DNA from: Leguminivora glycinivorella
Lineage: Eukaryota > Arthropoda > Insecta > Lepidoptera > Tortricidae
Length of the DNA stretch: 64,000 nt
Direction: 5' to 3'
Assembly (NCBI RefSeq): GCF_023078275.1
Contig: NC_062991.1
Coordinates: 3,596,001-3,660,000, forward strand
Positions within the stretch are counted from its first letter, which is position 1. Every line of letters starts with the position of its first letter. The translations under genes and the position numbers were made by a program. This document shows, piece after piece, positions 43,777-54,040 of the stretch. The notes beneath the pieces are model-generated. The model was not told the DNA's origin, made no database searches, and saw only the letters and a list, made by a program, of their open reading frames with translations.

Positions 43777-43845
43777 CGCCACAGTGTAATGCTACGCTAC
43801 GTGCATTAACGTGACAAACAAAACAAGTCGAAAGAACTGCAAATC

Positions 43846-44098
43846 ACGCCTGTATCCCATAAAGGGGTAGGCAGAGCACATGAACTACTCAAATTTCAGT
43901 GCCACTCTGCTCAAATTTCAGTGCTACTCAAATTTCAGTGCCAAGGCAAAAAGGGGTTGAAAGACAACGAAAATTGTGACATTTCAGTGACAGGTTGCCA
44001 GCCTCTCGCCTACGCCACAATTTAACCCGTATCCCACAGTCGACTTCTACAACACACACGGGAAGAAAGGAGGTGGTGAAATTCTTGCAAAACTAAAA
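43846..44098 (+). repeat. Interspersed repeat (GTATCCC...GGTAGGCAGAGCACATG family), fuller copy
   Basis: ATCACGCCTGTATCCCATAA, GGGTAGGCAGAGCACATGAA, ATTGTGACATTTCAGTGACA, GGTTGCCAGCCTC and GAAGAAAGGAGGTGGTGAAA. A 25-40-bp phrase (CTCAAATTTCAGTGC) is triplicated at 43886-43943. Confidence 0.7.
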
Positions 44099-44154
44099 TG
44101 GATTTTTATCAAATTACACACAAAATTATACATTTAACTACATAGGAGCAGCAT

Positions 44155-44340
44155 AGCTACATAGGGCAGTTGGTAGTGAGTCACTAGTCACTACTAGTGA
44201 CCCTGCCTGCTGCGCCGCGGTCCCGGTTTCGAATCCCGGTAAGGGCATTTATTTGTGTGATGAACACAGATATTTGTTCCTGAGTCATGGATGTTTTCTA
44301 TGTATATAAGTATTTATATATTATATAGGTAATCTACAGG
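44155..44340 (+). repeat. SINE family B, tRNA-headed, 3'-truncated
   Basis: The head AGGGCAGTTGGTAGTGAGTC (A box) is followed by a tandemly repeated CACTAGT stretch and GGTTTCGAATCCCGG (B box). The body GTGTGATGAACACAGATATT, TGTTCCTGAGTCATGGATG, TTTTCTATGTATATAAGTA matches the minus-strand copy at 47820-48047. Confidence 0.8.
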
Positions 44341-44344
44341 CAAC

Positions 44345-44830
44345 TTGTGTCATGTATACAGGTTTCCTGGTTAAGTTGGTGGCTGTGCAAGTATTCTATA
44401 AGCTTTGTTTTGAAAGTGTGAATACTTTGCAGATTCCTCAAGGGCGGCGGAATGTTATTCCAACACTTCGAACTTTGGTATTTATAACTTCCTCAGAAAG
44501 CTGCCGAAGCGTGGCGTGGCGTCAGCAAATGGATTCAACATTGACGGCGGTCGCGAAGCTTAATACAAGATAACTTATTAAAAAGATATGCAGGCGATTT
44601 ATACTTCAAGACTCCGAAGAGTAGACAAGCCAAATGAAGCTTACGACGATGCAGCATTTTGAGTAAATTATGCTGGTTAAGGAAGGGAGTCACGTGGGCT
44701 CTCGATGGAATATTGAAACAGTAGCGCGCACATGCATTTTCCAAATGACATCTATTGAGTATGAAACCAATTACTAGGGCTAAAAAAATATGATTTTCCA
44801 TATGTATTCGCAGTGCGCACTAATGACTAT
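44345..44830 (-). pseudogene. Non-LTR retrotransposon ORF2, C-terminal fragment
   Basis: The minus-strand frame 44801-44535 contains LLKMLHRRKLHLACLLFGVL, then KYKSPAYLF and a basic stretch, typical of the region downstream of the reverse-transcriptase thumb in CR1/Jockey-like elements. After a frame change, 44530-44360 continues with GITFRRPLRNLQSIHTFK, the usual C-terminal tail. No catalytic part remains. It is a dead fragment. Confidence 0.7.
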
Positions 44831-45318
44831 GCCGCAAGTTGGTATGCGATTGGAAGATATAACTAAAACATAGGTATGCGACCCGATATGGACCCGTTAC
44901 AGGCACAAAGTATAAGTAAAATGTCCTAATAGAACCAGTTAAGTGAAAAAGTTTTTTTAGTAGAACTAAAGTTATAAAAAAATATCAGATTGTTTCCTTT
45001 ATATTCACCTAATGTTATATATGCACATAATAATTATGTATGTCGCAAATATCAATATAAGAGCCAAATTTAAGACGTTTATGTGAAATAGTTTTTGAGT
45101 TGTGAGGGCGCCCAAAGAGGCTCCAAATGGTTCGTGTAATATTACACACGAATCACACGATGCTGTCTGCCAGTTCGGTTACTTGAACTTGGCTTGATAC
45201 GCTGCCGCGTGTTTAGACTGCGAACAGTGTCAATCTAGTGTTACCATATCACACGAATTCACTCCGATTATTTTTCAAAATTTATTTGTGCAAACACCAT
45301 ATAAAATCAAAATGTATT

Positions 45319-45447
45319 CTGTCCAACAAGTCTGTCAGTAAATAAGAACAAAGAAAACTATATGCGTCCTTTTCTTTAGGGTGCTAGAGAAAAGGATACC
45401 TATAGTTTTCTTTGTTCTTATTTACTGACAGACTTGTTTGACAGAGT
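45319..45447. repeat. Palindromic fold-back MITE
   Basis: TCTGTCCAACAAGTCTGTCA and GTAAATAAGAACAAAGAAAA on the left pair with TTTTCTTTGTTCTTATTTAC and TGACAGACTTGTTTGACAGA on the right. Arms about 50 bp around CTTTAGGGTGCTAGAG. Confidence 0.88.
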
Positions 45448-46119
45448 ATAACTCTGGTCTAAAAAAAGTGCTTCGTTTATTCTAATTATAAAGCCTATTC
45501 CGCATGAATTAAAATAATAATTTTCGAAATTTAGTTAAAGTTGTCTGAATCTAAGGTTACGTGCATCGTGTGCAAACACCATTTAAAAAATATATTGAAC
45601 ATAAGAAAAATGTAATACACTTATTTAATGCATTACTTTTTTAATGCATGTCTGTCAAAGCAGAGATATATGATATAAAATAATTACTCGAACAGAAAAT
45701 CTAAACAATTAAACATCAATTAAAAAAAAATATCAAACGAAAGCATTTATTACTACTTGACAGAACAATTTTGTGATAAGAGAATGGCAGAACAATTAAT
45801 AAAATCGCCATTTACGTAAATAATCGTTTATAGAATATAATTATAATGATTAATTCTGTTAGTTTTTTCATACGCCACACTGAATGTCTCTTCGCGGAAG
45901 AAAATGTGTCACGCATACACTGACACACTAAATAGTGTGACCAGTATAATGAAAATAAAGTCCAACGAGTTAAAATTAATTTTAAAACTTTTTCATTTTA
46001 ATAAAGTTTAGAAGACAAAAAAATACCTAAATTGCTTATAATTCTATCAAAGTAACATATATTTTTTAATTTCTCAACAATAATAAGTCGTAAACAACAA
46101 AAAAAGACAATTTTAAATC

Positions 46120-46521
46120 GAGACTCTTTCACACGTCACAATATTTATTTACCTTATTACTTTTGAACACATTCATAGCACTGGCAATCTTTTTGTATCC
46201 GTATATGACTTCTAGTGTCAAAAACAAATGTCATTGGAGCAAATTTGGCGACACGTCTGCTCTGAACGAGCTCGATCGAGCGTCTGAGTCCATAGAATCT
46301 GTTCGCAGTTTTGACGTTTGTATGGAAAATTTACGAAAGTTTATATTCAACATTGATTTTATTCGTTCTCTTTGTGAGGAAAAAATATGAAAAGGTAATA
46401 ATTCTGTAGTCCAGTTATGTAGCTTATAGAATAACATTATTTTAAAACTAAAAGACGGTCGTACATATTCAAATTTATCAAGATGCCGACAGCAGCCAAC
46501 CGCATTTTAGTTACAATTTTA
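46120..46521 (+). other. Possible first exon and promoter, unassigned
   Basis: At 46483 an ATG in good insect context (TCAAGATG) opens a 13-codon frame (MPTAANRILVTIL) that runs straight into a strong donor, AAGTAAGTATAT, at about 46521. The opposite strand has a similar short frame starting at about 46183 and ending at a donor-like AAGGTAAAT. A divergent promoter is conceivable, but the segment lies between transposon-end-like sequences and no continuing exon is seen. Too short to name. Confidence 0.2.
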
Positions 46522-47136
46522 AGTAAGTATATATCTAAAATTGGAAGTGTTTCCTGATTTATATTACACACTATTTTGCATACACATACTTAAAGTTTAT
46601 AATTATCAAGAAAGCCTTTTGTTTGCCTAAAAAGTTTTCGAAGTAATTGCCATTTGATTCGAAGTATTTTCAGACAGAAATTGATTTCGTTTAACTTCCA
46701 TTTACTGTATTTTAGTAGCATAATAATACACATGTAAACTACTGAATTTTTAGTTTAGGATATAAATAATGCGACGACATCAATTCTAGCAGTCTAAAGC
46801 ATACAGAATTGAGCTGAGCTCACTCAGACGTGACCACTATTTGCGGGTTTTCTTAAACGAGCGTCAGGAAAACACTCATAATTAATTCAGGGAGTAACTT
46901 TTCCTTGATGTCAACTACTGATTTTGTAGATAAGAAGACGCGCTATTTAAAACAAGTACTGTTCTTATCAATAAGTATATACTGAGACTAAAACCAGACG
47001 TAGAAAACTACCAATTTTGCGATTTTCTACTTTTTGACATTGACGGACTCTTAATTTTTATTTTGACGACTATCGGCTTGTTTCTGGACAACTGTGACTT
47101 CTGCTTTCTTACTGGACTTTGTGGTTTTGCCTCTGA

Positions 47137-47585
47137 TTGGAATTGATAATTAATTTGGTTGTTTCTACTACGACGATGGCGAATGCTCGTGGTCCTGATG
47201 ACAATGAGCGAGACTTAATAAATATATTCGGCGAGGATGCAGTAGTTGATGAGCACAACTCTCAGCCACAATTACGCGAAGAGGAGTTAACTTCACTGTT
47301 GAATTTAGGAATTTCGTACACTAGCAATTTTGATTTTCGATGTCATGTCTTTCGGAATTTCGTACTTAGAACATTTGATTTTCGACATTGTGCTACGCAC
47401 TCTTTCATTTTATGCACGTATACGAAAGTTACTTGGCACAGCCCTGAGCGTCCGCCGCTTGCCCGACTATCGGGTTCGCGGCGTCCGGCATTGAGTTGCA
47501 CGTCGTTGCCCGACTATCGGGTACTGTCGGTTTCTGGGGTATTGTTCGAAATTTAGTCTGGTTGCGAAAGTGTTCGGTGCCCAGC
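47137..47585 (+). pseudogene. Candidate DNA-transposon remnant with CCCGACTATCGGG palindromes
   Basis: A frame with a plausible start at 47176 (MANARGPDDNERDLINIFGE, acidic) decays after about 60 codons. It is followed by two palindromes, TTGCCCGACTATCGGGTTCG at about 47459 and TTGCCCGACTATCGGGTACT at about 47504, and ends GTGTTCGGTGCCCAGC. Acidic N termini followed by degenerate sequence and palindromic ends suggest an internally deleted transposon, possibly piggyBac-like. The transposase identity is not proven. Confidence 0.35.
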
Positions 47586-47587
47586 TA

Positions 47588-47770
47588 TGCCTATGATCAA
47601 TTGATCATATTTCTATGATAAACATAATAGAAATATGATCATATTATGATAGTGTACTATCGACCTAAGTCCGTTTTCTTCACGTTGGAGGAAAAGGGAG
47701 GCATACAAACCTATGATCATATTTCTATGATAAACATATGATAATGGACTATCGGCCTAGTAGTTAATTT
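47588..47770 (+). repeat. Duplicated TATGATCATATTTCTATGAT segment
   Basis: CTATGATCAATTGATCATAT, TTCTATGATAAACATA and GTGTACTATCGACCTAAGT are echoed about 125 bp downstream by CTATGATCATATTTCTATGA, TAAACATATGATAATGGACT and ATCGGCCTAGTAG. Confidence 0.7.
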
Positions 47771-47819
47771 GATATTTGAAAGTTCTGCAGTTTACTTGCA
47801 CTTGCAGTCAGTGTTTAAA

Positions 47820-48047
47820 TAAATAAATATTGGGGCACCTTACACAGATCAACTTTGCCTCAAACTAAGCAAAGCTTGTATTATGGGTGCTAAGCGACGA
47901 TATACATACTTATATACATAGAAAACATCCATAACTCGGAAGCAAATATCTGTGCTCATCACACAAATAAATGCCTTTACCGGGATTCGAACCCAGGACC
48001 GCGGCTTAGCAGGCAGGGTCACTATCAACTGAGCCTCTCACACAAGT
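47820..48047 (-). repeat. SINE family B, near-complete, minus strand
   Basis: The minus strand reads GAGGCTCAGTTGATAGTGAC (A box), GGTCCTGGGTTCGAATCCCG (B box), TTTGTGTGATGAGCACAGAT, GCTTCCGAGTTATGGATG, CGTCGCTTAGCACCCATAAT, GATCTGTGTAAGGTGCCCC and an ATTTATTTATTT tail. Confidence 0.85.
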
Positions 48048-48107
48048 ATCTGCCGTAATAAAGTCTAAATTGTGACATAATAACCTAACCACGAAATTAA
48101 AATTTTG

Positions 48108-48237
48108 AAAAAAACCCCGACTGCGACTAGTAGACCGATATTCATGAAAAATGGCTAAGAACACTCCCGACTAACTCAGCTTTCAAACAAAAAAAACTAA
48201 ATCGAAATCGGTTCATCCGTTCGGGAGCTACGATGCC

Positions 48238-48320
<83 letters not shown>

Positions 48321-48386
48321 CACACACACAGACAGACACGTCAAACTTATTATAACACCCCGTTGTTTTTGCGTCGGGGGTTAAAA
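48108..48386 (+). repeat. CAGA-microsatellite interspersed repeat
   Basis: Ends AAAACCCCGACTGCGACTAG and GCGTCGGGGGTTAAAAA are inverted. The interior has GAACACTCCCGACTAACTCA, TTCATCCGTTCGGGAGCTAC and (CAGA)n at 48240-48340. Same family as 18351-18825, opposite orientation. The 82-codon minus frame is a repeat artefact. Confidence 0.85.
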
Positions 48387-48559
48387 ACAAATGCCTGCAA
48401 ATCTACCTCTAATCTCCATATTCCATTGAACTTCGGTTTGCGCGATTATTGCTGTGTTACGATAGTACAAAACTATATTTTTTCCTTGGGCAACATTATT
48501 ATAGCTTTAATTATTTTCCTCAGTGAAAACGTTGTATTATTTACAGAGAATATATAAAT

Positions 48560-48737
48560 CAGCATATTTATATAAATGGACAGTAATTTATTTTACTATA
48601 ACACCATTTTGCTATTTAATTTATTTTTAAAATGTTGTCTATGGTGTACAAAGATGTATGTTTTGTGCCATGGCCACCCGAAAGCGACGTGGAGAAAAAT
48701 TTAAAATTTTGTCTATTCGCCATCAAGATGGCGTCAT
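48560..48737 (+). promoter_or_regulatory. Original upstream/leader region of the KDM7-like gene
   Basis: By target-site logic, sequence left of the retrotransposon is the natural upstream neighbour of the gene. It ends CGCCATCAAGATGGCGTCAT, so the ancestral start codon context is CATCAAGATGGCG. AAGATGGCG is also the core of the YY1/Pho site and CGCCATC is its near mirror. No TATA box is evident. The transcription start is unknown. Confidence 0.5.
48725..48737 (+). repeat. Target-site duplication, left copy
   Basis: AAGATGGCGTCAT, repeated exactly at 54064-54076 after the element's A tail. It includes the host ATG. Confidence 0.92.
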
Positions 48738-48897
48738 AAAAAAAAAAAGGGCGGGAATCCGAAACAGCAAGGCGGCTTTTTTGAAAATTTTTCATTAATT
48801 GGGTTTTAAGTCCTTTTTTACTAGCAAAACCTACATAATTTTGTCATCTTTTTCATTAAAACTAACTACAAATTGAAATTCTTGAAATAAACCTTTG

Positions 48898-50064
48898 ATG
48901 AGCCCGGGAAACGGGGGTGCGGGCGGCGGCCCCTCCCCCATGGAAACAGACACCGCCAAAGTTTCTTCAAAAAGAAAGAAAAACAGAGAAACACCGGATT
49001 CTGATGATACGTGCACATCACGTAAACAAAAAATGACCCACATACGAAGCAGGCGTGGTCTTTTCAAAGATCACAATCCTATATACGAAGACCTGACCAA
49101 AAAGGAATATGCCATTCTATTACAGTCCGATGCCAATGAGGCCACGCATAAAATTCCCATGGACATCCTCAAAGTTAATAGGATACTAAAAGAAGTCACT
49201 GGAGTTCAGTATGTTAAAGCAGCGGGTAACTTTTATGTAAAAGTTTATTTTGGTTGTGCCAAAGATGCTAATGCATTTTTATTGAACAATGCTCTATTAC
49301 AAGCCAACAACTGGAAGGCAACAATCCCCTACGATAGTATTGAATGCCAAGGAATAATTCGTGCTCCCGTTGATCTCAGTGAGGAGACATTACTTGACGA
49401 ACTAAAAGCAGACTGCATGGTTCTCGGTGTGAAGCGATTTGCCAAAAAACAAGAAAATGGTCAATATAAACCGCTTCCGACTGTTCTGGTGACATTTATG
49501 GCTGCAACTAGACCCGACCACGTCATCTATGATCACATCTGGATGCCTGTACAGGAGTACATCAGGCCACTGCTGCAGTGCTTCAGATGCTACAAATTTA
49601 ATCACGGTAGTGGAGCTTGCAAAAGTTCACAAGTTTGTTCCATTTGTTCGGCAGGACATTTTTACAAGGAATGTCCCACACCTTCTGACTTCAAGTGCTC
49701 AAACTGTAGTGGACCCCATTCGGCAGTTTCATATTCTTGTACGGTAAAGGCGGAAAAAATTGCTCAAATTAAGAACAAGATCAGTGGCAAATTCTCTTAT
49801 GCTACGGCAGCTGCAGTAGCTGTTACACCTAAAAACAATACCAATAATACCTCAAATAGTAAGATGCAAAAACCACCTGCTAAGACTCCTCAAGGACGTG
49901 CTGTGATTGCTGATATCCTGAACTCTGATATTGTTCTTAATGCAATTACCAAAACAATTGTAGAGTTATTGAAGAAAAAAGAAATCAATAATACTTCCTC
50001 TGGTCCTATCCCTATAACCTCCCAAATGGTAAAAGAACAGCTTTTAACAAGTTTCACAACTTAA
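48898..50064 (+). CDS. ORF1: gag-like nucleic-acid-binding protein with three zinc knuckles
   Basis: 388 residues from the ATG at 48898 (context TTTGATGAGC; an upstream in-frame TTG is not needed). ORF1 proteins of non-LTR elements coat the element RNA and form the RNP that returns to the nucleus. The N-terminal 60 residues are basic and low complexity (SSKRKKNRETPDSDD). A central fold (about 60-220) resembles the RRM-like/PRE region of insect ORF1 proteins. Three cysteine-histidine knuckles follow at about 228-285: CFRCYKFNHGSGAC (CX2CX4HX4C), CSICSAGHFYKEC (CX2CX3HX4C) and CSNCSGPHSAVSYSC. The tail is Asn/Thr/Lys-rich. It ends three bases before the ORF2 start, so ORF2 translation probably relies on reinitiation. 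Confidence 0.9.
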   Translation: MSPGNGGAGGGPSPMETDTAKVSSKRKKNRETPDSDDTCTSRKQKMTHIRSRRGLFKDHNPIYEDLTKKEYAILLQSDANEATHKIPMDILKVNRILKEVTGVQYVKAAGNFYVKVYFGCAKDANAFLLNNALLQANNWKATIPYDSIECQGIIRAPVDLSEETLLDELKADCMVLGVKRFAKKQENGQYKPLPTVLVTFMAATRPDHVIYDHIWMPVQEYIRPLLQCFRCYKFNHGSGACKSSQVCSICSAGHFYKECPTPSDFKCSNCSGPHSAVSYSCTVKAEKIAQIKNKISGKFSYATAAAVAVTPKNNTNNTSNSKMQKPPAKTPQGRAVIADILNSDIVLNAITKTIVELLKKKEINNTSSGPIPITSQMVKEQLLTSFTT

Positions 50065-50067
50065 ATT

Positions 50068-53000
50068 ATGGATAGGTTAGGTTTTAAAGAATTAAAAATA
50101 CTTCATTGGAACTCCAGAAGTCTATTTCCTAAATTAGGTCAGTTAATACATTTTTTACATAACTGTGATGAGAGTGTTGACATCATACTAATTAATGAAA
50201 CTTGGCTGTCACCTAGCAAAGTTATAAAATTGCCTGGGTTTACTGTCATTAGAAGAGACTCTAACCATCCCCACAGTGGCATTGCAATTGCTATCCGTTC
50301 CAAACTCAGGTTTAGTGTTGTCAACACTTCATCACAGTACCATTTCCAAAATATTCTAGTTACTGTTGACATTAATAATTTTTTTCTAGATTTGTTGTGT
50401 GTATATGCACCTCCACCTCCAAATGGTAAGTTTAGTATAGATTTATTAAAAGATTCGTGTTCAAAATTTGTAAGCAATAACCGTCTCATAATAGGTGACT
50501 TCAACGCACATCACTCCTCCTGGAGTTCAAGAGTAAATGATGGAAGAGGTAAGGCTCTTCATGCTTTTATAGAAAATTCAGATTTTGTTTGTTTAAATGA
50601 CGGCACGATCACGACTTTTGCTCCGTTTGGCCAACAAGGTAATGTTTTGGATTTAGTATTCGCATCCCGAGCTCTTAGCTCTAGTTGTTCGGTATCTGTT
50701 CTTGATGATCTTCTTAGTAGTAATCACTTCCCTCTGCTCATTGGTGTAGTTTTTGACTCGCCTACTCCAATATCTAAGAGTCCGGGTATTAATCTTCGTC
50801 AAGATAATTCACTAGCTAATGTAAATTTCAAAAAGATTGACTGGGCCAAGTTTAAAAAGTTATGTGATGTTGAATATGAAGCTTTTCAGTTTGTAGATAA
50901 CCCTCTAGAAAATTATACGAAGTATTTGAGTATTTTACATGACATATTAATGACGTTTTCTAAAAAATGTTACCAGTTTAATAAAAATTTAAAAGCTACT
51001 CCTTGGTGGAATGAAGAATGTGAATGTGTAGTTTTACGAGCCAAAATAGCCTTACAATCATACAAAAAATATCCATCTGTAGAAAACTACATTTTATATA
51101 AAAAATTAGATGCCTTTAAGAAAAGAAAACTATTTGAAATTAAACGAGAGTGTTGGTCTAATCTTTGTTCTTCCTTTAATCGCATGACATCGAGTAAAAT
51201 TATTTGGGATCACATACGCCGATTCAAGCATGCAAAACTTAATTTAGTTTCATCATCTTCAAATCTTTTTCAAAATCCAGATAATTCGACACTGTTTTTA
51301 GACAGGATTGCTTCAGACGATAATCATATATCAAATGGTGACCTTAATGAGTACTTTGAGAATTGTGGCCTCCCGGAGGCTCAATGGATGGTTAACAACT
51401 TTTCTTTTAATGAGTTTTTAGCTGCACTAGAAAATAAAAAAGATACTTCACCTGGGCCTGATTTCATTTCTTACAGTGTCATCAAAAACTTACCTAATCA
51501 CGCCAAAGAAGTGTTATTGCAAATATTGAATGATTTATGGCAAAATAATTGTATTCCTCCAACTTGGAAAACACAACACGTTGTTCCAATTCTCAAACCT
51601 TATAAGGATCCTAATTGCGTTGAGTCATATAGACCTATTTCCTTAACATCCTGTTTCGCGAAAGTTTTTGAAACAATGTTAAAAAATAGACTAGAGTGGT
51701 TTACGGAAAACAGCAAACTTATTCCAAGTACTCAATACGGTTTTCGGAAAGGTAAAAGTACAATAGATAACTTAAGTTGTTTAATTGGCGATGTTAAGAA
51801 TAACTTTCGATCTAATCAGTATACATTAGCTGTTTTTTTAGATATTAAAGGGGCATTTGACAACATTGATCACGCATATCTTATTAAAAGTTTATCTATA
51901 TTGGGGTTTCCTGGGCATATTTTACGTTGGTTATTTAATTTTCTTAATAAAAGATCTCTTACTTTAAAAATTCGATCTACTTTAATAGGTTCTAAAGTTT
52001 CTACAAAGGGTACTCCTCAAGGCTCTGTATTATCTCCTCTTACATTTATACTAAGTTTGGTTTGTTTTATGAAAGAAATTCCGCATTCTGTTAAGCACTT
52101 ATTTTATGCAGATGATTTGGTTTTATATGTAAACTGTAATGATATAAAAGTTGGTGAATCTATTATGAACGACTGTCTGCGTAGTATTCATAACATATTA
52201 ACAAATTCACTAAAACTTGAAGTTAATGTTTCCAAAAGTTCTGTAATTCTCTTTTCTCAAAATGGCTTGCATTACCCTCAAGTTTTATATAATTCTAGCG
52301 TTATTCCTGCTCAGTCTTCTGTCAAATACGTTGGCCTATTTCTTGATTATGATCTTTCGTGGAAAACTCATATTGATACTATTTCTAAAAGAGCCGAACT
52401 AGGTTTAAATATATTGAAGTCGTTAACAGGAGTAAAATGGGGAGCAGACCCTAAGGTTCTTAAGACTATATATATCGCAGCTATTAGGAGTAATTTTGAT
52501 TATGGTTGTATGTTTTTTGCTGATGCGAATATCCACCTTTTAAGGAAATTAGATATTATTCAAAATAGGGCGCTACGAATTATTACTGGAGCTATGATGT
52601 CATCTCCAATTAATTCTCTGGAGATAGAGGCTGGCATTGTGCCTCTATTTATACGTAGATCTTATATTACTGATAAATATGGCCTTAAGTTAGTTAGTCG
52701 TGATAATGAAGTAGCTTATAGATACTTGACATATGTCAACATACCAAATTATAATTTAGCACCGCTTACTAATTCTTCTTCCATAAGTGAAGTTATAACG
52801 TATTTAAATTTTGAATTCCAAGATATAGTGTATTGGTCGCATTTGCTTCCCTGTTTTGAACATGAATACTATGATAGCATGCGAGACGTGGTTGTTGAAC
52901 TCATCAAATTTGAATCAAAATATGACTTCTTGGAGTTTCTTGATATGAAGACTGATTTTATTAAACTATATACAGATGGATCAAAGACTAAAGATAGGAC

Positions 53001-53835
53001 CAGTTTTGCGTTTTATGATTCTTTTTTGAACTTAGGAAAAGTGTTTGAATGTAGTAGTTACTTTTCTGTATTTTCGGCTGAAGTATTAGGCATAATTTAC
53101 GCTTTAGAGCATATTAACGATAATTATTTAAATAAAACCAAATTTTTAATTCTATCTGATTCCATGAGCGCTTTACAAGCTCTTAAAAATAAATGTCTAA
53201 GTGCAACTGTTAACTATTTAATTTATAAGTTAAGAAGCTGTTTAAGTTCTTTAATAGATAGAAATATAATTGTTGAATTTTGCTGGGTTCCTGGACATTC
53301 AGGAATTTTTGGTAACGAGCTTGTAGACACGCTAGCCAAATCTTCTGAAAATATTCAAGTTTGTAATTTAAAAGTACCTTATACCGATTTAGTTCCTTTT
53401 GTTAGAGAACTTATGATTAGACGTTGGAATAACTCGTGGTCTAAATCCAAAGAAGTTAAAGGCAAATGGCTAGCCGAAATAGTCCAGGCTCCCAGCACCA
53501 AGTCGTGGTTTGAATATCAAAGAAAATATATAGAAAGGAGATTTATTACAACTATATGTAGATTGCGAATTGGTCATGCTCGTTTTCCAGCACATCTTTT
53601 CCGATTAAAATTAAGTGATTCCGCTGCTTGTCCATATTGTAATTTTAATTTTTGTAATCTTGACCACATTTTCTTTAACTGTTCTTCATTTAATTTGCAG
53701 AGGTTGTTATTTGTTGCCATGTGCATGGATACGGGTTTTCAAGTTCTACCAAACTCTGTACAGGCTCTTTTAAAATATCCACAATTGTACCCTGTAATTT
53801 GTGAATTTGTTATGCACACTATTGGCGCTCTGTAA
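50068..53835 (+). CDS. ORF2: endonuclease - reverse transcriptase - RNase H polyprotein
   Basis: 1255 residues, uninterrupted. The APE-type endonuclease covers about 1-230: LHWNSRSL, the catalytic NETW near 45, GDFNAHHSSWSS at 143-154, LDLVFAS and the SNHFPL histidine motif. The reverse transcriptase covers about 455-760: KKDTSPGPDFISY, ESYRPISLTSCFAKVFE, QYGFRKGKSTIDN, LAVFLDIKGAFDNIDH, KGTPQGSVLSPLTF and the catalytic FYADD (YADD at 680-683). RNase H covers about 965-1095, with LYTDGS (D970), SAEVLGIIYALE, LSDSMSALQAL and VPGHSGIFGNELVDTLAK, so its acidic residues look complete. A C-terminal CPYCNFNFCNLDHIFFNC finger follows. Together these nick target DNA, copy the RNA and remove the RNA strand. 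No inactivating change is visible. Confidence 0.95.
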   Translation: MDRLGFKELKILHWNSRSLFPKLGQLIHFLHNCDESVDIILINETWLSPSKVIKLPGFTVIRRDSNHPHSGIAIAIRSKLRFSVVNTSSQYHFQNILVTVDINNFFLDLLCVYAPPPPNGKFSIDLLKDSCSKFVSNNRLIIGDFNAHHSSWSSRVNDGRGKALHAFIENSDFVCLNDGTITTFAPFGQQGNVLDLVFASRALSSSCSVSVLDDLLSSNHFPLLIGVVFDSPTPISKSPGINLRQDNSLANVNFKKIDWAKFKKLCDVEYEAFQFVDNPLENYTKYLSILHDILMTFSKKCYQFNKNLKATPWWNEECECVVLRAKIALQSYKKYPSVENYILYKKLDAFKKRKLFEIKRECWSNLCSSFNRMTSSKIIWDHIRRFKHAKLNLVSSSSNLFQNPDNSTLFLDRIASDDNHISNGDLNEYFENCGLPEAQWMVNNFSFNEFLAALENKKDTSPGPDFISYSVIKNLPNHAKEVLLQILNDLWQNNCIPPTWKTQHVVPILKPYKDPNCVESYRPISLTSCFAKVFETMLKNRLEWFTENSKLIPSTQYGFRKGKSTIDNLSCLIGDVKNNFRSNQYTLAVFLDIKGAFDNIDHAYLIKSLSILGFPGHILRWLFNFLNKRSLTLKIRSTLIGSKVSTKGTPQGSVLSPLTFILSLVCFMKEIPHSVKHLFYADDLVLYVNCNDIKVGESIMNDCLRSIHNILTNSLKLEVNVSKSSVILFSQNGLHYPQVLYNSSVIPAQSSVKYVGLFLDYDLSWKTHIDTISKRAELGLNILKSLTGVKWGADPKVLKTIYIAAIRSNFDYGCMFFADANIHLLRKLDIIQNRALRIITGAMMSSPINSLEIEAGIVPLFIRRSYITDKYGLKLVSRDNEVAYRYLTYVNIPNYNLAPLTNSSSISEVITYLNFEFQDIVYWSHLLPCFEHEYYDSMRDVVVELIKFESKYDFLEFLDMKTDFIKLYTDGSKTKDRTSFAFYDSFLNLGKVFECSSYFSVFSAEVLGIIYALEHINDNYLNKTKFLILSDSMSALQALKNKCLSATVNYLIYKLRSCLSSLIDRNIIVEFCWVPGHSGIFGNELVDTLAKSSENIQVCNLKVPYTDLVPFVRELMIRRWNNSWSKSKEVKGKWLAEIVQAPSTKSWFEYQRKYIERRFITTICRLRIGHARFPAHLFRLKLSDSAACPYCNFNFCNLDHIFFNCSSFNLQRLLFVAMCMDTGFQVLPNSVQALLKYPQLYPVICEFVMHTIGAL

Positions 53836-54040
53836 ATAATTTTTAATTGATCAAAACTACTTCTTATTGATAAAACATTGTATTGTGTAGTTACTAAATA
53901 GTCATAAGTTTATCATTTAAATATGTGCAATTATTTACTTTTATGTTTAACATAGTAATTGTTATACCTGTACTTAATTGTTTCTTCTGTTTTATTAAAT
54001 ATTGTATGTTTGAGCTGATGGCCAAGTTGCCAATGCTCCC

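Noticed and set aside
47137..47556. 139-codon frame as an intact gene
   Set aside because: Only the first 60 codons look protein-like. The rest runs into transposon-end palindromes.
48670..48810. Open frame starting ATGGCCACCCGAAAG that crosses the retrotransposon's left border
   Set aside because: It spans the host/element junction, so it cannot be an old gene. The basic composition comes from the A-rich element start.
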